Positions 27,339 through 36,562 of a stretch of 64,000 nt of DNA are shown here, one piece after another. The notes beneath the pieces were generated by a model. It was not told the DNA's origin. It searched no databases and saw only the letters and a program-made list of their open reading frames with translations. The DNA lies in the NCBI RefSeq assembly GCF_947503385.1, contig NZ_CANNDO010000011.1, positions 1 through 64,000 on the forward strand. The letters run 5' to 3'. The DNA comes from an uncultured Tateyamaria sp. Its GTDB lineage: Bacteria > Pseudomonadota > Alphaproteobacteria > Rhodobacterales > Rhodobacteraceae. Each line of letters starts with the position of its first letter. Position 1 is the first letter of the stretch. The position numbers and the translations under genes were made by a program.

Positions 27339-27367
27339 GGAATAGGCTTAGAAATAGGGGGCGTCAA
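27339..27367 (-). promoter_or_regulatory. Probable sigma-70 promoter of rpsM-rpsK-rpoA-rplQ
   Basis: On the minus strand TTGACG (27362-27367), 17-nt spacer, TATTCC (27339-27344). This is a near-consensus arrangement in the 511-nt gap between adk and rpsM. It indicates that the alpha-operon part is transcribed independently of secY-adk. Confidence 0.55.
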
Positions 27368-27429
27368 CCCCCACGCTACAGTTCCAAAATGTCCACCGGC
27401 AATCCGGGGTCATGACACAACCGACGCCC

Positions 27430-27621
27430 TCAGTCCTTAAACTTCGTCTCAATCGATTTGAACTGTTTGACCATGCGACGCATCGGAGCATCCAGCACAA
27501 CTGAGCGCAACCAGATGAGAGGCAATACAGTTAACAATAGCGGCGCTGAAAATGCAGGCACAACCGCGCTTATCGCGATCGCCACTTTCGCTATTGCCAG
27601 GCGCGGGAGGTGTAGCCTCAA
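27430..27621 (-). CDS. Possible small membrane protein or gene remnant
   Basis: A 63-codon frame in the gap between adk and rpsM. It encodes one long hydrophobic stretch (about residues 8-38) followed by a basic tail. The only start inside it is TTG, with no good ribosome site. Plausible coding continues in frame for another 15 codons upstream (LIAEERKALHGATLR) to a TAA without an ATG or GTG. That pattern suggests either a 5'-truncated remnant or an unusual start. I do not recognise it. It would also lie upstream of the proposed rpsM promoter. Confidence 0.3.
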   Translation of the reverse strand: MRLHLPRLAIAKVAIAISAVVPAFSAPLLLTVLPLIWLRSVVLDAPMRRMVKQFKSIETKFKD

Positions 27622-27703
27622 AGTGGCACCATGCAGTGCCTTTCGCTCCTCAGCGATAAGATCGGCTTAGGCTTCCAATTCAGTTTGAAGCTCTGGATGG
27701 CAA

Positions 27704-28354
27704 TCAACTGTTGTCGATGACACCAGCAATCGCCGCCTTCACTTGCCCGATCTCGCCTAGTCCGTCGATCTTGGACAGCTGGCCCTTGGCGTAATAGTAA
27801 CCGATCAGCGGCGAGGTCTTCTTGTAGTATTCCATCAGCCGGGTCTTGAGGCTTTCCTCATTGTCGTCTGCCCGACGTTTGAAATTGTCTTCGGCCCCGC
27901 AATTGGTGCATTTGCCGTCCGCTGGAATGGGCTTGGTGTTGTCGTTGTAGACCTCACCGCACATGCCGCAGGTCGAGCGGGCCACGATGCGGGCGACGAG
28001 CGCTTCGTCGTCCACTTCCATCTCGATCACAGCATCGAGGCGTTCACCCTTCTCGGCCAGCAGCTCAGCCAGAGCGTCCGCTTGTGCCAACGTCCGGGGG
28101 AAGCCGTCAAAGATAAAGCCGTTGGCCTTGACCGTTTCCAGCTGTTCGCGGATCAGGCCAATGACAATCTCGTCCGTGACCAGCGCACCGCGCGCCATCA
28201 CGTCAGCCACGATCTGGCCCATTTCTGTCCCGCTGTCCTTGGCGGCGCGCAGCATGTCGCCCGTGCTCAGCTGCACCATGCCGCGCTCTTCCACGAGGAA
28301 ACGCGCTTGCGTGCCCTTACCCGCGCCCGGCGGGCCCAGCAAAATAATATTCAT
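27704..28354 (-). CDS. adk: Adenylate kinase
   Basis: A 216-residue enzyme that interconverts ATP + AMP and 2 ADP. The P-loop is [11 protein letters not shown] (about 7-17), the AMP site includes STGDMLRAA and [11 protein letters not shown]. The LID carries a Zn-type CGMC...CTNC four-cysteine cluster, the long-lid zinc form rather than the E. coli form. It follows secY by 8 nt, the usual bacterial order. Confidence 0.97.
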   Translation of the reverse strand: MNIILLGPPGAGKGTQARFLVEERGMVQLSTGDMLRAAKDSGTEMGQIVADVMARGALVTDEIVIGLIREQLETVKANGFIFDGFPRTLAQADALAELLAEKGERLDAVIEMEVDDEALVARIVARSTCGMCGEVYNDNTKPIPADGKCTNCGAEDNFKRRADDNEESLKTRLMEYYKKTSPLIGYYYAKGQLSKIDGLGEIGQVKAAIAGVIDNS

Positions 28355-28362
28355 TGTCGTCC

Positions 28363-29730
28363 CTATCTCCGGATCGGGCTGCGCTTGCGGCGGCCTTTGC
28401 CACCACTCTTACCACGCAATTGCGATCTCTCAATAAGGCCTTCGTATTGATGGGCGAGCAGGTGGCTCTGGACTTGCTGGATCGTATCCATGGTCACGGA
28501 CACGACAATCAGCACGGACGTGCCGCCAAAGTAGAACGGAATGGCGAATTCACCGCGCAACACTTCGGGCAACAAACACACAAGCGCCAAGTAACCAGAG
28601 CCCAGAACGAGGATGCGGTTGACCACATATTCCAGGTACTCTTCGGTCTTTTTGCCGGGGCGGATGCCGGGGACAAAGCCGTTCTGGTTCTTGAGGTTCT
28701 CTGCCACGTCTTCGGGTTTGAAGCTGACGTTGAACGTGTAGAAATAGGCAAAGAACACGATCATTGCCGCAAAGAACAACAGGTACAGCGGTTGGCCGGG
28801 GCCAAAATTCGCCAGCAACCACGACATGACCGGGCTGGTCGAATTGCCCGAGAAAGTGCTGATCGTGACCGGCAACAGCAACAGCGACGAGGCAAAGATC
28901 GCGGGGATCACACCGGCTGGGTTTACCTTGACCGGCAGGTGGGACGAGCCGCCATCATAGACCTTCATGCCAACCTGACGACGGGGGTATTGGATATGGA
29001 TCTTGCGCAGGGCGCGTTCCATGAACACCACAAAGGTGATGGTCGCAATGACCATGACGATAACGCCCACTATGATTGCCGGGCTCAGCGCGCCGCTGCG
29101 ACCGCTCGCAAAGAACTGGGCCAAAGCGGCGGGCACTTCGGCGATGATGCCGACAAAGATGATCAGTGAAATACCGTTGCCGATGCCACGTGCGGTGATC
29201 TGCTCGCCCAGCCACATCAGGAACATGGTGCCACCCACCAGCGTGATCAGGCAGGCCACACGGAAATAGAGACCCGGATCGGTGACCAGATCGCCCCCCT
29301 CAAGGCTGACAGCAAGGCCCCAAGCCTGCAATGTCGCCAGCGCCACGGTGCCATAGCGCGTGTACTGGTTGAGCTTTTTGCGGCCCTGTTCGCCCTCTTT
29401 CTTCAGCTGCTTCAGCGGTTCCCACATGGAACCCAAAAGCTGCACGATAATCGAGGCCGAGATGTAGGGCATGATGCCGAGCGCAAAGATGCCCATGCGC
29501 CCGAGTGCGCCGCCGGTGAACATGCTGACCATGCCGCCGATGCCCTGCCCCGCACTTTCCATGAACTCCCGCAGGGCCGCGCCATCAATGCCCGGCACCG
29601 GGATAAATGTGCCCAAGCGGTAAACGATCAGCAGACCAAGGGTAAACAGGATGCGATTGCGCAGGTCGGTGGCCTTGCCCAGAGCGCTCCAGCTCGTGTT
29701 GGCGGCCATGTTCTCGACGGCAGATACCAT
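28363..29730 (-). CDS. secY: Preprotein translocase subunit SecY
   Basis: A 455-residue ten-helix channel protein. Seen are the N-terminal [27 protein letters not shown], the plug-region [36 protein letters not shown] and the cytoplasmic loop [18 protein letters not shown] near helix 8-9. ATG 29730 ([14 protein letters not shown]) is selected; the extra upstream residues of the open frame are basic and not SecY-like. It is 118 nt after rplO. Confidence 0.96.
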   Translation of the reverse strand: MVSAVENMAANTSWSALGKATDLRNRILFTLGLLIVYRLGTFIPVPGIDGAALREFMESAGQGIGGMVSMFTGGALGRMGIFALGIMPYISASIIVQLLGSMWEPLKQLKKEGEQGRKKLNQYTRYGTVALATLQAWGLAVSLEGGDLVTDPGLYFRVACLITLVGGTMFLMWLGEQITARGIGNGISLIIFVGIIAEVPAALAQFFASGRSGALSPAIIVGVIVMVIATITFVVFMERALRKIHIQYPRRQVGMKVYDGGSSHLPVKVNPAGVIPAIFASSLLLLPVTISTFSGNSTSPVMSWLLANFGPGQPLYLLFFAAMIVFFAYFYTFNVSFKPEDVAENLKNQNGFVPGIRPGKKTEEYLEYVVNRILVLGSGYLALVCLLPEVLRGEFAIPFYFGGTSVLIVVSVTMDTIQQVQSHLLAHQYEGLIERSQLRGKSGGKGRRKRSPIRR

Positions 29731-29847
29731 GCGGGCATGTTCCTTTATGGCAAAACGCCGTCCTGCACGGTTCTCCGGCGGACGGCGTCGGGAAAAACTA
29801 GGGACTATGTAAGCCGCGCGGGCGCGGCTCACAAGCCATGGCTCAGC

Positions 29848-30318
29848 TTACTCGGCGGCCGCTGCGGCAACGGCGAGGCTGCCACCGGCTTTTTCCACGG
29901 CTTCAACAGCCGATTTGGATGCGCCAGTCACGGAGATGTCAACTTTGGACGTGATGTCGCCTTTGGCCAGAATACGCACACCGTCACGCTTGCGACGCAC
30001 GAGACCGGACGCGATCAGCGCATCTTCGTCGATCGCCTTTTTCGCGTCGAGTTTGCCTGCGTCGATGAACTTCTGGATCAGACCAAGGTTCACAACGGCG
30101 AATTCTTTGCGGTTGGGCTTGTTAAAGCCCCGCTTGGGCAGACGTTGGTAGAGGGGCATTTGACCGCCTTCGTAGCCATTGATGGCCACGCCGGAACGGG
30201 ATTTCTGACCTTTGATACCCCGGCCACCCATCTTACCCATGCCCGAACCGGGACCACGGCCGACGCGCTTTTTGCGCTTGGTTGCACCAGGATTGTCCTG
30301 CAGCTCATGCAGTTTCAT
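29848..30318 (-). CDS. rplO: 50S ribosomal protein L15
   Basis: A 156-residue protein beginning [22 protein letters not shown], then [20 protein letters not shown] and GFEGGQ-type [18 protein letters not shown], the L15 pattern. The C-terminal tail is Ala rich. It is normally next to rpmD, but here more than 1 kb and an opposing gene intervene, and rplO has its own promoter-like sequence. Confidence 0.97.
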   Translation of the reverse strand: MKLHELQDNPGATKRKKRVGRGPGSGMGKMGGRGIKGQKSRSGVAINGYEGGQMPLYQRLPKRGFNKPNRKEFAVVNLGLIQKFIDAGKLDAKKAIDEDALIASGLVRRKRDGVRILAKGDITSKVDISVTGASKSAVEAVEKAGGSLAVAAAAAE

Positions 30319-30415
30319 ATCGCTTCTCCTTTGCCGGATGTGACCCACGAAGCGATGACGGGCCAACCACGGCGTTTCTTGGTTGATTCTGAACGTGGCA
30401 CTGGGCCACCGGGGG

Positions 30416-30444
30416 CGTATAACGTCGTGTCGTGATCCGTGCAA
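30416..30444 (-). promoter_or_regulatory. Probable sigma-70 promoter of rplO-secY-adk
   Basis: On the minus strand TTGCAC (30439-30444), 17-nt spacer, TATACG (30416-30421), followed by CCCC. It predicts a leader of about 90 nt. The -10 and the following C-run match those proposed for rpmC. Confidence 0.6.
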
Positions 30445-30637
30445 GCGGCAGTGTTGTGGGGCAATTTCGTGTTTTCGTCAGAAAATTTCGGATTGCGGCC
30501 CCCAAATTTCGGAAAGGTGGGGTTTTCCTCCATATCGCCTCAGCGCACACTGGCTTACATATTCATCAGGTACTCTTTTTAGACCTCTCAATTTTGAAAC
30601 GCCCGGCTATTTTGCCGAACTTTTGGGGCACTTTTGA

Positions 30638-31276
30638 ATGCAAGCGTTCTTTTATCTCGACGCAGATGCTCAGCGTATGGTGGGGATGTTATCCGCCGCG
30701 CTGAGCATAGTCGCCTACCTGCCGTATATACGTGACATTCTGCGCGGCAAAACCCACCCGCAACGCGCCTCTTGGCTGATCTGGACACTGCTGAGTTCTC
30801 TGGCGCTGGCCGCACAATATGCCGAGGGTGCCACAACCACATTGTGGTTTGCAGGGGCACAGGTCGCAGGCACAGTGACGGTGTTCCTGATGTCGATCAC
30901 CCACGGCAAAGGCGTATTCCTCACCCGCCCAGACGAACGGGTCGTCTGGCTGGCGATCATCGGCCTCGTGGTATGGTACTTTACCGAAAACGCGGCCTAT
31001 ACGCTGGCGCTGACCATCACGATCAGCCTGCTGGGCGGGTCATTGACGGTGATCAAAGCCTTTTGCCGCCCCACCAGCGAAACGCTGGTCAAATGGGGCA
31101 TTTCCATCATCGCATCCAGCCTGGCCATTCTGTCGGTCGGGCAGGTGGACTGGCTGCTGCTGGCCTATCCGCTGTACTTGTTCACGCTGAACACGATGAT
31201 TGTCAGCGCGATCCTGAGCGGTCGTGTCGCGGCAGCGCGTAGCAGCGCCCTGCCCTACAGCCGCCATCTGGCCTGA
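30638..31276 (+). CDS. Polytopic membrane protein of unknown function (PQ-loop-like)
   Basis: A 212-residue protein with about six to seven hydrophobic segments. The first repeat-like segment, LSIVAYLPYIRDILRGKTHPQRASWLIW (about 20-47), resembles the PQ-loop/SemiSWEET pattern in which a Pro follows the first helix and a conserved W closes the next. A weaker second copy is seen around 135-165. It is on the plus strand, against the ribosomal genes, and sits between rpmD and rplO where these two are usually adjacent. A bidirectional terminator follows it. The ligand, if any, is unknown. Confidence 0.7.
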   Translation: MQAFFYLDADAQRMVGMLSAALSIVAYLPYIRDILRGKTHPQRASWLIWTLLSSLALAAQYAEGATTTLWFAGAQVAGTVTVFLMSITHGKGVFLTRPDERVVWLAIIGLVVWYFTENAAYTLALTITISLLGGSLTVIKAFCRPTSETLVKWGISIIASSLAILSVGQVDWLLLAYPLYLFTLNTMIVSAILSGRVAAARSSALPYSRHLA

Positions 31277-31309
31277 CGCACACTGTCCTCCCAGTGCGTC
31301 AGGCATAGA

Positions 31310-31340
31310 AAAAGCCGCCCCCGATCGGAGGGCGGCTTTT
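31310..31340. terminator. Bidirectional intrinsic terminator
   Basis: AAAAGCCGCCC (31310-31320) and GGGCGGCTTTT (31330-31340) form a perfect 11-bp stem with a 9-nt loop, with a T run on both strands. It lies between the convergent membrane-protein gene and rpmD and can end transcription from both sides. A second 9-bp stem (31273-31281 with 31294-31302) begins at the stop of the membrane gene. Confidence 0.85.
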
Positions 31341-31360
31341 GCATGTTGTCGGCGTGTAGT

Positions 31361-31549
31361 TCAGCCGCGTTCTTCGATGATCTCGACCAGATGCGGGATC
31401 TTGCGAACCATGCCGCGGACCGAAGGTGTGTCTTCGAGTTCGCGGGTCTTGTGCATTTTGTTCAGCCCGAGACCGATCAGGGTCGCGCGCTGTTCTGCGG
31501 GGCGACGGATGGGCGAACCGATTTGCTTGACGACGATTGTCTTTGCCAT
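31361..31549 (-). CDS. rpmD: 50S ribosomal protein L30
   Basis: A 62-residue protein, [19 protein letters not shown] then [22 protein letters not shown], the complete L30 pattern. Last gene of the rpmC-to-rpmD unit; terminator directly downstream. Confidence 0.96.
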   Translation of the reverse strand: MAKTIVVKQIGSPIRRPAEQRATLIGLGLNKMHKTRELEDTPSVRGMVRKIPHLVEIIEERG

Positions 31550-31554
31550 CTGAC

Positions 31555-32133
31555 TTAGGCCTCCTCAGCCACTTGAGCCGACGCATCGGGTGCTTCGTCC
31601 CGCTTGGGCAGGATATCACCGACCTTCTTGCCACGACGCTGGGCGACCGCGCGCGGCGATTGCTCTTTCTTCAGGCCGTCGATGGTGGCGCGGATCATGT
31701 TGTATGGGTTTTGCGAGCCGATGGACTTGGACACAACGTCCTTAATGCCCAGCATTTCGAACACGGCACGCATCGGACCACCGGCGATGATACCGGTACC
31801 CTCTGGGGCGGTGCGCATCACAACTTTGCCGGCGCCGTGGCGCCCTTCCATGTCGTGGTGCAGGGTGCGGCCTTCGCGCAGTTGCACGCGGATCATCTGG
31901 CGCTTGGCCTGCTCGGTCGCCTTGCGGATCGCCTCGGGCACCTCTTTGGCTTTGCCTTTGCCAAAGCCAACGCGGCCTTTTTGGTCGCCAACAACGACAA
32001 GTGCGGCAAAGCCAAAGCGCTTACCACCCTTCACGGTTTTCGACACACGGTTGATCGCGACCAGACGGTCTGCGAATTCAGGGGTTTCGTCACGGTCGCG
32101 ACGGTTGCCCCGGCGGTTATCACGTTCTGCCAT
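31555..32133 (-). CDS. rpsE: 30S ribosomal protein S5
   Basis: A 192-residue protein containing the S5 motifs [32 protein letters not shown] and the C-terminal [22 protein letters not shown]. An Arg/Asp-rich N-terminal extension (about 20 residues) and an acidic tail are typical of alphaproteobacteria. It follows rplR after an unusually long gap of 102 nt with a hairpin. Confidence 0.97.
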   Translation of the reverse strand: MAERDNRRGNRRDRDETPEFADRLVAINRVSKTVKGGKRFGFAALVVVGDQKGRVGFGKGKAKEVPEAIRKATEQAKRQMIRVQLREGRTLHHDMEGRHGAGKVVMRTAPEGTGIIAGGPMRAVFEMLGIKDVVSKSIGSQNPYNMIRATIDGLKKEQSPRAVAQRRGKKVGDILPKRDEAPDASAQVAEEA

Positions 32134-32207
32134 TTGACAGTCCTTATGATGGGTGGCTTGCGCCAGTTCTACTCAATCCTGGTGGGCGGGATGCCCCCGG
32201 ATCATCG

Positions 32208-32227
32208 GGGTGGCGCGGACGCCACCC
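32208..32227 (-). other. Intercistronic hairpin between rplR and rpsE
   Basis: GGGTGGCG (32208-32215), loop CGGA, CGCCACCC (32220-32227): a perfect 8-bp stem in the 102-nt gap just after the rplR stop. No T run follows, so it is more likely an mRNA processing or stabilising element than a terminator. Confidence 0.45.
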
Positions 32228-32235
32228 ACAGGGTC

Positions 32236-32595
32236 TTAGATCTTGAGCCCGCCTTCACGCGCAGCGTCGGCCAGAGCCTTCACCTTGCCATGAAAGAGGA
32301 AGCCGCCGCGATCGAAATAGGCTTCTTCGACGCCCGCTTTCTTTGCGCGTTCGGCAATCGCTGCACCCACCTTGGCGGCTGCTTCGACGTTGTTCTTGCC
32401 CGCCAGCCCGAGGTCTTTTTCGAGGGTGGAGGCCGCGGCCAGGGTTACGCCGTTCTCATCGTCGATCAGCTGAACGCTGATGTTCTTGTTTGAACGGTGC
32501 ACGGTCAGGCGAGGACGCCCGGCGTTGACCTTGCGCAGTTTGTTCCGGACGCGCAGGCGGCGCTTGAGGAACAGGGTCCGTTTGCTGTTTGCCAT
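32236..32595 (-). CDS. rplR: 50S ribosomal protein L18
   Basis: A 119-residue protein, [26 protein letters not shown] near the start and the C-terminal [25 protein letters not shown], the L18 pattern. It binds 5S rRNA with L5. Confidence 0.97.
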   Translation of the reverse strand: MANSKRTLFLKRRLRVRNKLRKVNAGRPRLTVHRSNKNISVQLIDDENGVTLAAASTLEKDLGLAGKNNVEAAAKVGAAIAERAKKAGVEEAYFDRGGFLFHGKVKALADAAREGGLKI

Positions 32596-32606
32596 CTGTC
32601 TGGTCC

Positions 32607-33140
32607 TTACTTCTTCTTGCCTTCCTTACGGAAGATAAACTCGCCTTTGTAGCGGATGCCTTTGCCCTTGTAGGGCTCGGGCTTGCGCCACTCGCGGATT
32701 TTCGCGGCCACTTCGCCGACCTGTTGCTGGTCGATGCCCTCGACCACGATCTCGGTCTGCTTGGGCGCGGTCACTGTAACACCTTCAGGCGCCACAAAGT
32801 CCACATCGTGGCTGAGGCCGAGGTTCAGTTTCAGGGTGTTGCCCTGCATCTGAGCCCGGTAACCAACCCCTTGGATTTCAAGCTCTTTCTTGAAACCTTC
32901 GGTCACACCCGTCACGCAGTTCTGCACCTGCGTGCGGGACATGCCCCACTGCTGGCGCGCGCGCTTGGACAGGCCGCGGGGTTCGATGGTCACGACGTTG
33001 TCTTCGACCTTCAGGGTCACGTCATCTGTGGCGGTGAAGCTGCGGGTGCCCTTGGGCCCTTTCACTTCGATCGTCTGACCGGAGACGGATGCGGAAACAC
33101 CCGAGGGCAGATCGACCGGTTTCTTACCAATACGAGACAT
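32607..33140 (-). CDS. rplF: 50S ribosomal protein L6
   Basis: A 177-residue protein starting [15 protein letters not shown] and ending with [23 protein letters not shown], the conserved L6 C terminus. Two L6 beta domains are expected and the length is normal. Confidence 0.97.
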   Translation of the reverse strand: MSRIGKKPVDLPSGVSASVSGQTIEVKGPKGTRSFTATDDVTLKVEDNVVTIEPRGLSKRARQQWGMSRTQVQNCVTGVTEGFKKELEIQGVGYRAQMQGNTLKLNLGLSHDVDFVAPEGVTVTAPKQTEIVVEGIDQQQVGEVAAKIREWRKPEPYKGKGIRYKGEFIFRKEGKKK

Positions 33141-33152
33141 CTGCTGCGCTCC

Positions 33153-33545
33153 TTAGAAGATCGTGCAAAGCACTTCGCCGCCAACATTGGCCGCTCGTGC
33201 ATTTGCATCCGACATCACACCTTTGGAGGTGGAGACAATCGACACGCCCAGGCCCTGACGGACCGACGGGATGTCATCTTTGCCCATGTACACGCGACGG
33301 CCGGGCTTGGACACGCGCTTGAGTTCGCGGATCACAGGCTCGCCTTCGTAATACTTGAGGCTGATTTCAATAGCGGGGTGGCCGTCCGCACCGGAGGTTT
33401 TTTCAAACCCGCGGATATAGCCTTCGTCCGCCAGCACTTCGAGCACGCGCTCGCGCAGTTTGGACGCAGGTGTTTCGACCACGGATTTACCGCGCATCTG
33501 GCTGTTGCGGATACGGGTGAGCATATCGCCGATAGGATCATTCAT
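33153..33545 (-). CDS. rpsH: 30S ribosomal protein S8
   Basis: A 130-residue protein, [19 protein letters not shown] at the N terminus and the C-terminal [31 protein letters not shown], the S8 signature. In E. coli S8 is the translational repressor of the spc operon; no comparable site was identified here. Confidence 0.97.
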   Translation of the reverse strand: MNDPIGDMLTRIRNSQMRGKSVVETPASKLRERVLEVLADEGYIRGFEKTSGADGHPAIEISLKYYEGEPVIRELKRVSKPGRRVYMGKDDIPSVRQGLGVSIVSTSKGVMSDANARAANVGGEVLCTIF

Positions 33546-33558
33546 ATCTGTCTCTCCC

Positions 33559-33864
33559 TTACCAGCTGGATTTCACGAGGCCGGGGATCTGGCCCATGGA
33601 GCCAAGTTCCCGCAACGCGATACGGCTGATTTTCAGCTTGCGGTAATACGCGTGCGGCCGTCCCGTCAGCTGGCAGCGGTTGTGCAAACGTGTGGCAGAG
33701 CTGTTGCGGGGCAGTTTTGCCAGCTTCAGCGACGCGCGAAAGCGCTCTTCCATCGGTTTGCTTTCGTCGGAAATGATTTCCTTGAGCTCAGCGCGCTTGG
33801 CAGCATATTTCTCCACCAGCTTTTGACGCTTCACTTCGCGGGCGATCATGGATTTCTTAGCCAT
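33559..33864 (-). CDS. rpsN: 30S ribosomal protein S14 (zinc-independent form)
   Basis: A 101-residue protein of the long S14 type. It lacks the CxxC...CxxC zinc ribbon of the short form. [25 protein letters not shown] is the conserved core. Between rplE and rpsH as usual. Confidence 0.97.
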   Translation of the reverse strand: MAKKSMIAREVKRQKLVEKYAAKRAELKEIISDESKPMEERFRASLKLAKLPRNSSATRLHNRCQLTGRPHAYYRKLKISRIALRELGSMGQIPGLVKSSW

Positions 33865-33879
33865 TCTCTCTAATCCCTC

Positions 33880-34440
33880 TTACGCGTTGAAGGGCATGTT
33901 GAAGGCTTTCAACAGGCTCTTTGCTTCCGCGTCTGTGTTCGCGGTGGTGGTGATGATGATGTCCATGCCCCAGACCTCGTCGACCTTGTCGAAGTCGATC
34001 TCGGGGAACACGATGTGCTCTTTCATGCCCATGGCAAAGTTGCCGCGACCATCAAAGCTGGGCTTCACGCCGCGAAAGTCGCGGACGCGGGGCAGCGCGA
34101 TGGTGATCAGGCGATCAAGGAATTCGTACATCCGGTCGCCGCGCAGGGTCACCTTGGCGCCCAGAGGCATCTCTTCACGCACCCGGAAACCCGCGATGGA
34201 TTTCTTGGCGAGCGTTGCCATGGCTTTCTGACCGGCGATTGCGGTCAGGTCCTCGACCGCGGCTTTGGCTTTTTTGCTGTCACGGACAGCCTCGGCGCCA
34301 CAGCCAATGTTCAGCACGATCTTGTCCAGACGCGGGATCTGCATGTCGTTGCCGTAGCCGAACTCTTCTTTCATCGCGGCACGGATCGTCGACTTGTACT
34401 GATCCTTGAGGCGGGGTGTGTAGTTTGCAGTGTCGAGCAT
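33880..34440 (-). CDS. rplE: 50S ribosomal protein L5
   Basis: A 186-residue protein with [16 protein letters not shown] and [31 protein letters not shown], the L5 pattern. It contacts 5S rRNA. Its ATG overlaps the rplX stop (ATGA), so the two are translationally coupled. Confidence 0.97.
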   Translation of the reverse strand: MLDTANYTPRLKDQYKSTIRAAMKEEFGYGNDMQIPRLDKIVLNIGCGAEAVRDSKKAKAAVEDLTAIAGQKAMATLAKKSIAGFRVREEMPLGAKVTLRGDRMYEFLDRLITIALPRVRDFRGVKPSFDGRGNFAMGMKEHIVFPEIDFDKVDEVWGMDIIITTTANTDAEAKSLLKAFNMPFNA

Positions 34441-34745
34441 CAGATCACGTCCCCTGTTGTCTTGGCAAAGCGCACTTTCTTGTCGCCGTCCATCTTGAAG
34501 CCCACGCGCGTGGGTTTGCCGTTGGCATCCAGCAGCGCGAGGTTGCTCAGGTCGACCGGCATCGCCTTGGGAATGCGACCGCCCTGCGATTGCTGTGTTT
34601 GACGGGTGGCGCGGATGGCGATGTTGATGCCGTCAACGACGGCTTTGTTCGCCTTGGGGTCAACGGAAGAAATCGTGCCTTCCTTGCCCTTGTCCTTGCC
34701 TGTCAGCACGACGACCTTGTCGCCGGATTTCAGTTTCGCAGCCAT
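34440..34745 (-). CDS. rplX: 50S ribosomal protein L24
   Basis: A 101-residue protein with the KOW motif [20 protein letters not shown] at the N terminus. ATG 34745 (MAAKLKSGD) is used; the seven upstream residues of the open frame are Cys-rich and overlap the rplN stop region. Confidence 0.96.
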   Translation of the reverse strand: MAAKLKSGDKVVVLTGKDKGKEGTISSVDPKANKAVVDGINIAIRATRQTQQSQGGRIPKAMPVDLSNLALLDANGKPTRVGFKMDGDKKVRFAKTTGDVI

Positions 34746-34746
34746 G

Positions 34747-35115
34747 TTACAGCACCTCCGGAGCAAGCGAGATGATCTTCATGAAGTTCTTCGCGCGCAG
34801 CTCGCGCACGACGGGTCCAAAGATCCGGGTGCCGACGGGCTCGTTGTTGTTGTTCAGGATGACAGCAGCGTTGCGGTCAAAACGGATGGCGGTGCCGTCT
34901 TCGCGACGGACCTCTTTGGCGGTGCGCACGACGACGGCCTTGCGGACGTCACCCTTTTTCACGCGACCGCGCGGGATGGCTTCCTTGACCGAAACGACGA
35001 TGACGTCGCCAACGGATGCGTATTTACGCTTGGAACCACCCAGAACCTTGATGCACTGAACACGGCGTGCGCCGCTGTTGTCAGCAACATCCAGGTTGGT
35101 TTGCATCTGGATCAT
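34747..35115 (-). CDS. rplN: 50S ribosomal protein L14
   Basis: A 122-residue protein opening [20 protein letters not shown], the L14 signature, with [20 protein letters not shown] and the C-terminal REKNFMKI-type region. One nt from rplX. Confidence 0.97.
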   Translation of the reverse strand: MIQMQTNLDVADNSGARRVQCIKVLGGSKRKYASVGDVIVVSVKEAIPRGRVKKGDVRKAVVVRTAKEVRREDGTAIRFDRNAAVILNNNNEPVGTRIFGPVVRELRAKNFMKIISLAPEVL

Positions 35116-35192
35116 TTGGTTTCTCCCGACCTTTGGGGGGCGATGCGTGCCTGATCCCCAGGGTTTCGATTAATGTGGGCTATGCCGTTGGC

Positions 35193-35423
35193 TTACGCCT
35201 CCAGCACCTCCCAGCGTTTTGTTTTCGACTTGGGCGCGCATTCGATGATGCGGACGCTGTCGCCGACCTTGAACGTGTTTTTCTCGTCGTGCGCCCGGTA
35301 CTTCTTGGACTTACGAATGGTCTTTTTCAGAACCGGGTGCGTAAAGCGGCGCTCGACGCTCACGGTCACTGTTTGGGCGTTGGCATCGGATGTCACGGTG
35401 CCGGTCAGAATACGCTTGGGCAT
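35193..35423 (-). CDS. rpsQ: 30S ribosomal protein S17
   Basis: A 76-residue protein, [19 protein letters not shown] then [22 protein letters not shown], the S17 pattern. Separated from rplN by 77 nt and from rpmC by 12 nt. Confidence 0.97.
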   Translation of the reverse strand: MPKRILTGTVTSDANAQTVTVSVERRFTHPVLKKTIRKSKKYRAHDEKNTFKVGDSVRIIECAPKSKTKRWEVLEA

Positions 35424-35435
35424 ATCGTGTCTTCC

Positions 35436-35636
35436 TTATTCCGCAGCCGCTCGGGCTTTTTCGTTGAGGATCGTATTGACCCGCGCCACGTCGCGGCGCA
35501 CCTGGCGCATCCGCGCGGGGTTCTCAAGCGCGCCGGTGGCGGCTTGGAAACGCAGGTTGAAGGCTTCTTTTTTCAAGTTGACCAGTTCATCACGAAGCTG
35601 GTCCGGGGTCTTATCCCGAAGTTCCTGGGCGTTCAT
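35436..35636 (-). CDS. rpmC: 50S ribosomal protein L29
   Basis: A 66-residue protein, [20 protein letters not shown] with [23 protein letters not shown], the L29 pattern. The ATG at 35636 has AAAGGAAA just upstream. In most bacteria rplP precedes rpmC directly; here it does not, so rpmC heads a separate transcription unit. Confidence 0.96.
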   Translation of the reverse strand: MNAQELRDKTPDQLRDELVNLKKEAFNLRFQAATGALENPARMRQVRRDVARVNTILNEKARAAAE

Positions 35637-35715
35637 GCGCCTTTTCCTTTCAACATCACGAGGGAGCCGCCAAAGGCGTGACACCGATTCCCGTGGAGTG
35701 GGTGATTAGACGGGC

Positions 35716-35744
35716 CGTATATGGGGGCACCGGGGGTATGGCAA
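35716..35744 (-). promoter_or_regulatory. Probable sigma-70 promoter of the rpmC-to-rpmD ribosomal unit
   Basis: On the minus strand TTGCCA (35739-35744), 17-nt spacer, TATACG (35716-35721). It gives a leader of about 70 nt. The -10 is identical to that proposed for rplO. Confidence 0.6.
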
Positions 35745-35876
35745 GTGTGTTTCTTGATTCCATTTCAACACGCCATGCCTGACATGCGCCCTGAATGCGA
35801 CACTCTCCCGCGTCACCCTCTACCCTATCGAAACACTTAATGAGGCAAAGCAGTTGATGCCTTTGCATTGTAAGCG

Positions 35877-36402
35877 TTGTTTGGGGTAGCGCCCGCCGCT
35901 TTCTGTGACAACAATGATGATGCGGCGACCAACTCCGAAGACACCGCAGTCGACGGTGTCGAATTGGACATCACCGAGATGTGGATCATTCACCGGCACA
36001 GATGGAAACAGCATCGTCAGCGTAACGGACCGATCAACGCCTCCGCTGGCGAGGGACAAGACACTTTGATTGTCCGCGCGCATGACGCAGTTATTGAGGC
36101 GCCTGATTTCTTTGACGTCAACGGACGTCTGGATGGTATGTCCCGAGGTGGCGTCCCCGCCTTTGCCTTCTTCGAAATCATTGAGTTCGAACCTGGCGTG
36201 GACGCGCTTTCAATTGAGGCGGACGCGATCACCGCTGACGGCCGCGCGGCTATAGTAGTGGTTGGATTATCGCGGTACCCCACCCACGGAATTGGTCCTC
36301 ATCTCTGAATGCACAGCCCAGCAACCTGTTTTGGTCCTCGTGACGTTGAACAGACCCACTGGCGTAAAATGGGACGATATCGAATATGCAAGTGAACCCT
36401 GA
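35877..36402 (+). pseudogene. Frameshifted remnant resembling an RTX-like calcium-binding protein
   Basis: Protein-like pieces lie in different plus-strand frames with no intact gene. One frame (to the TGA at 36306-36308) contains GEGQDTLIVRAHD and EIIEFEPGVDALSIEAD, which look like the G-x-G-x-D-x-L and DFxPGxDxLxIE segments of short hemolysin-type calcium-binding proteins. A second frame near 35985 reads FTGTDGNSIVSV, like an RTX repeat. A third frame continues past the first stop as LVLISE...GVKWDDIEYASEP to a TGA at 36402. No clear start codon or ribosome site precedes it. I read it as a decayed gene; an alternative is chance coding in ordinary intergenic DNA. Confidence 0.4.
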
Positions 36403-36562
36403 CGCCGGTCGTATCGCTGGCGCTAAAAACGCACAGGTGCCCGTGCGACGGCAGCAAGGCGCAGCAGCGCTGTGACCATCAGCGGGTGCTCAGTCGCAAA
36501 TGTCGATGCAAAACTCCCGCTCCGCACTGGCCCGGTGTCGCGTTCCACGATATTGAACCGAC

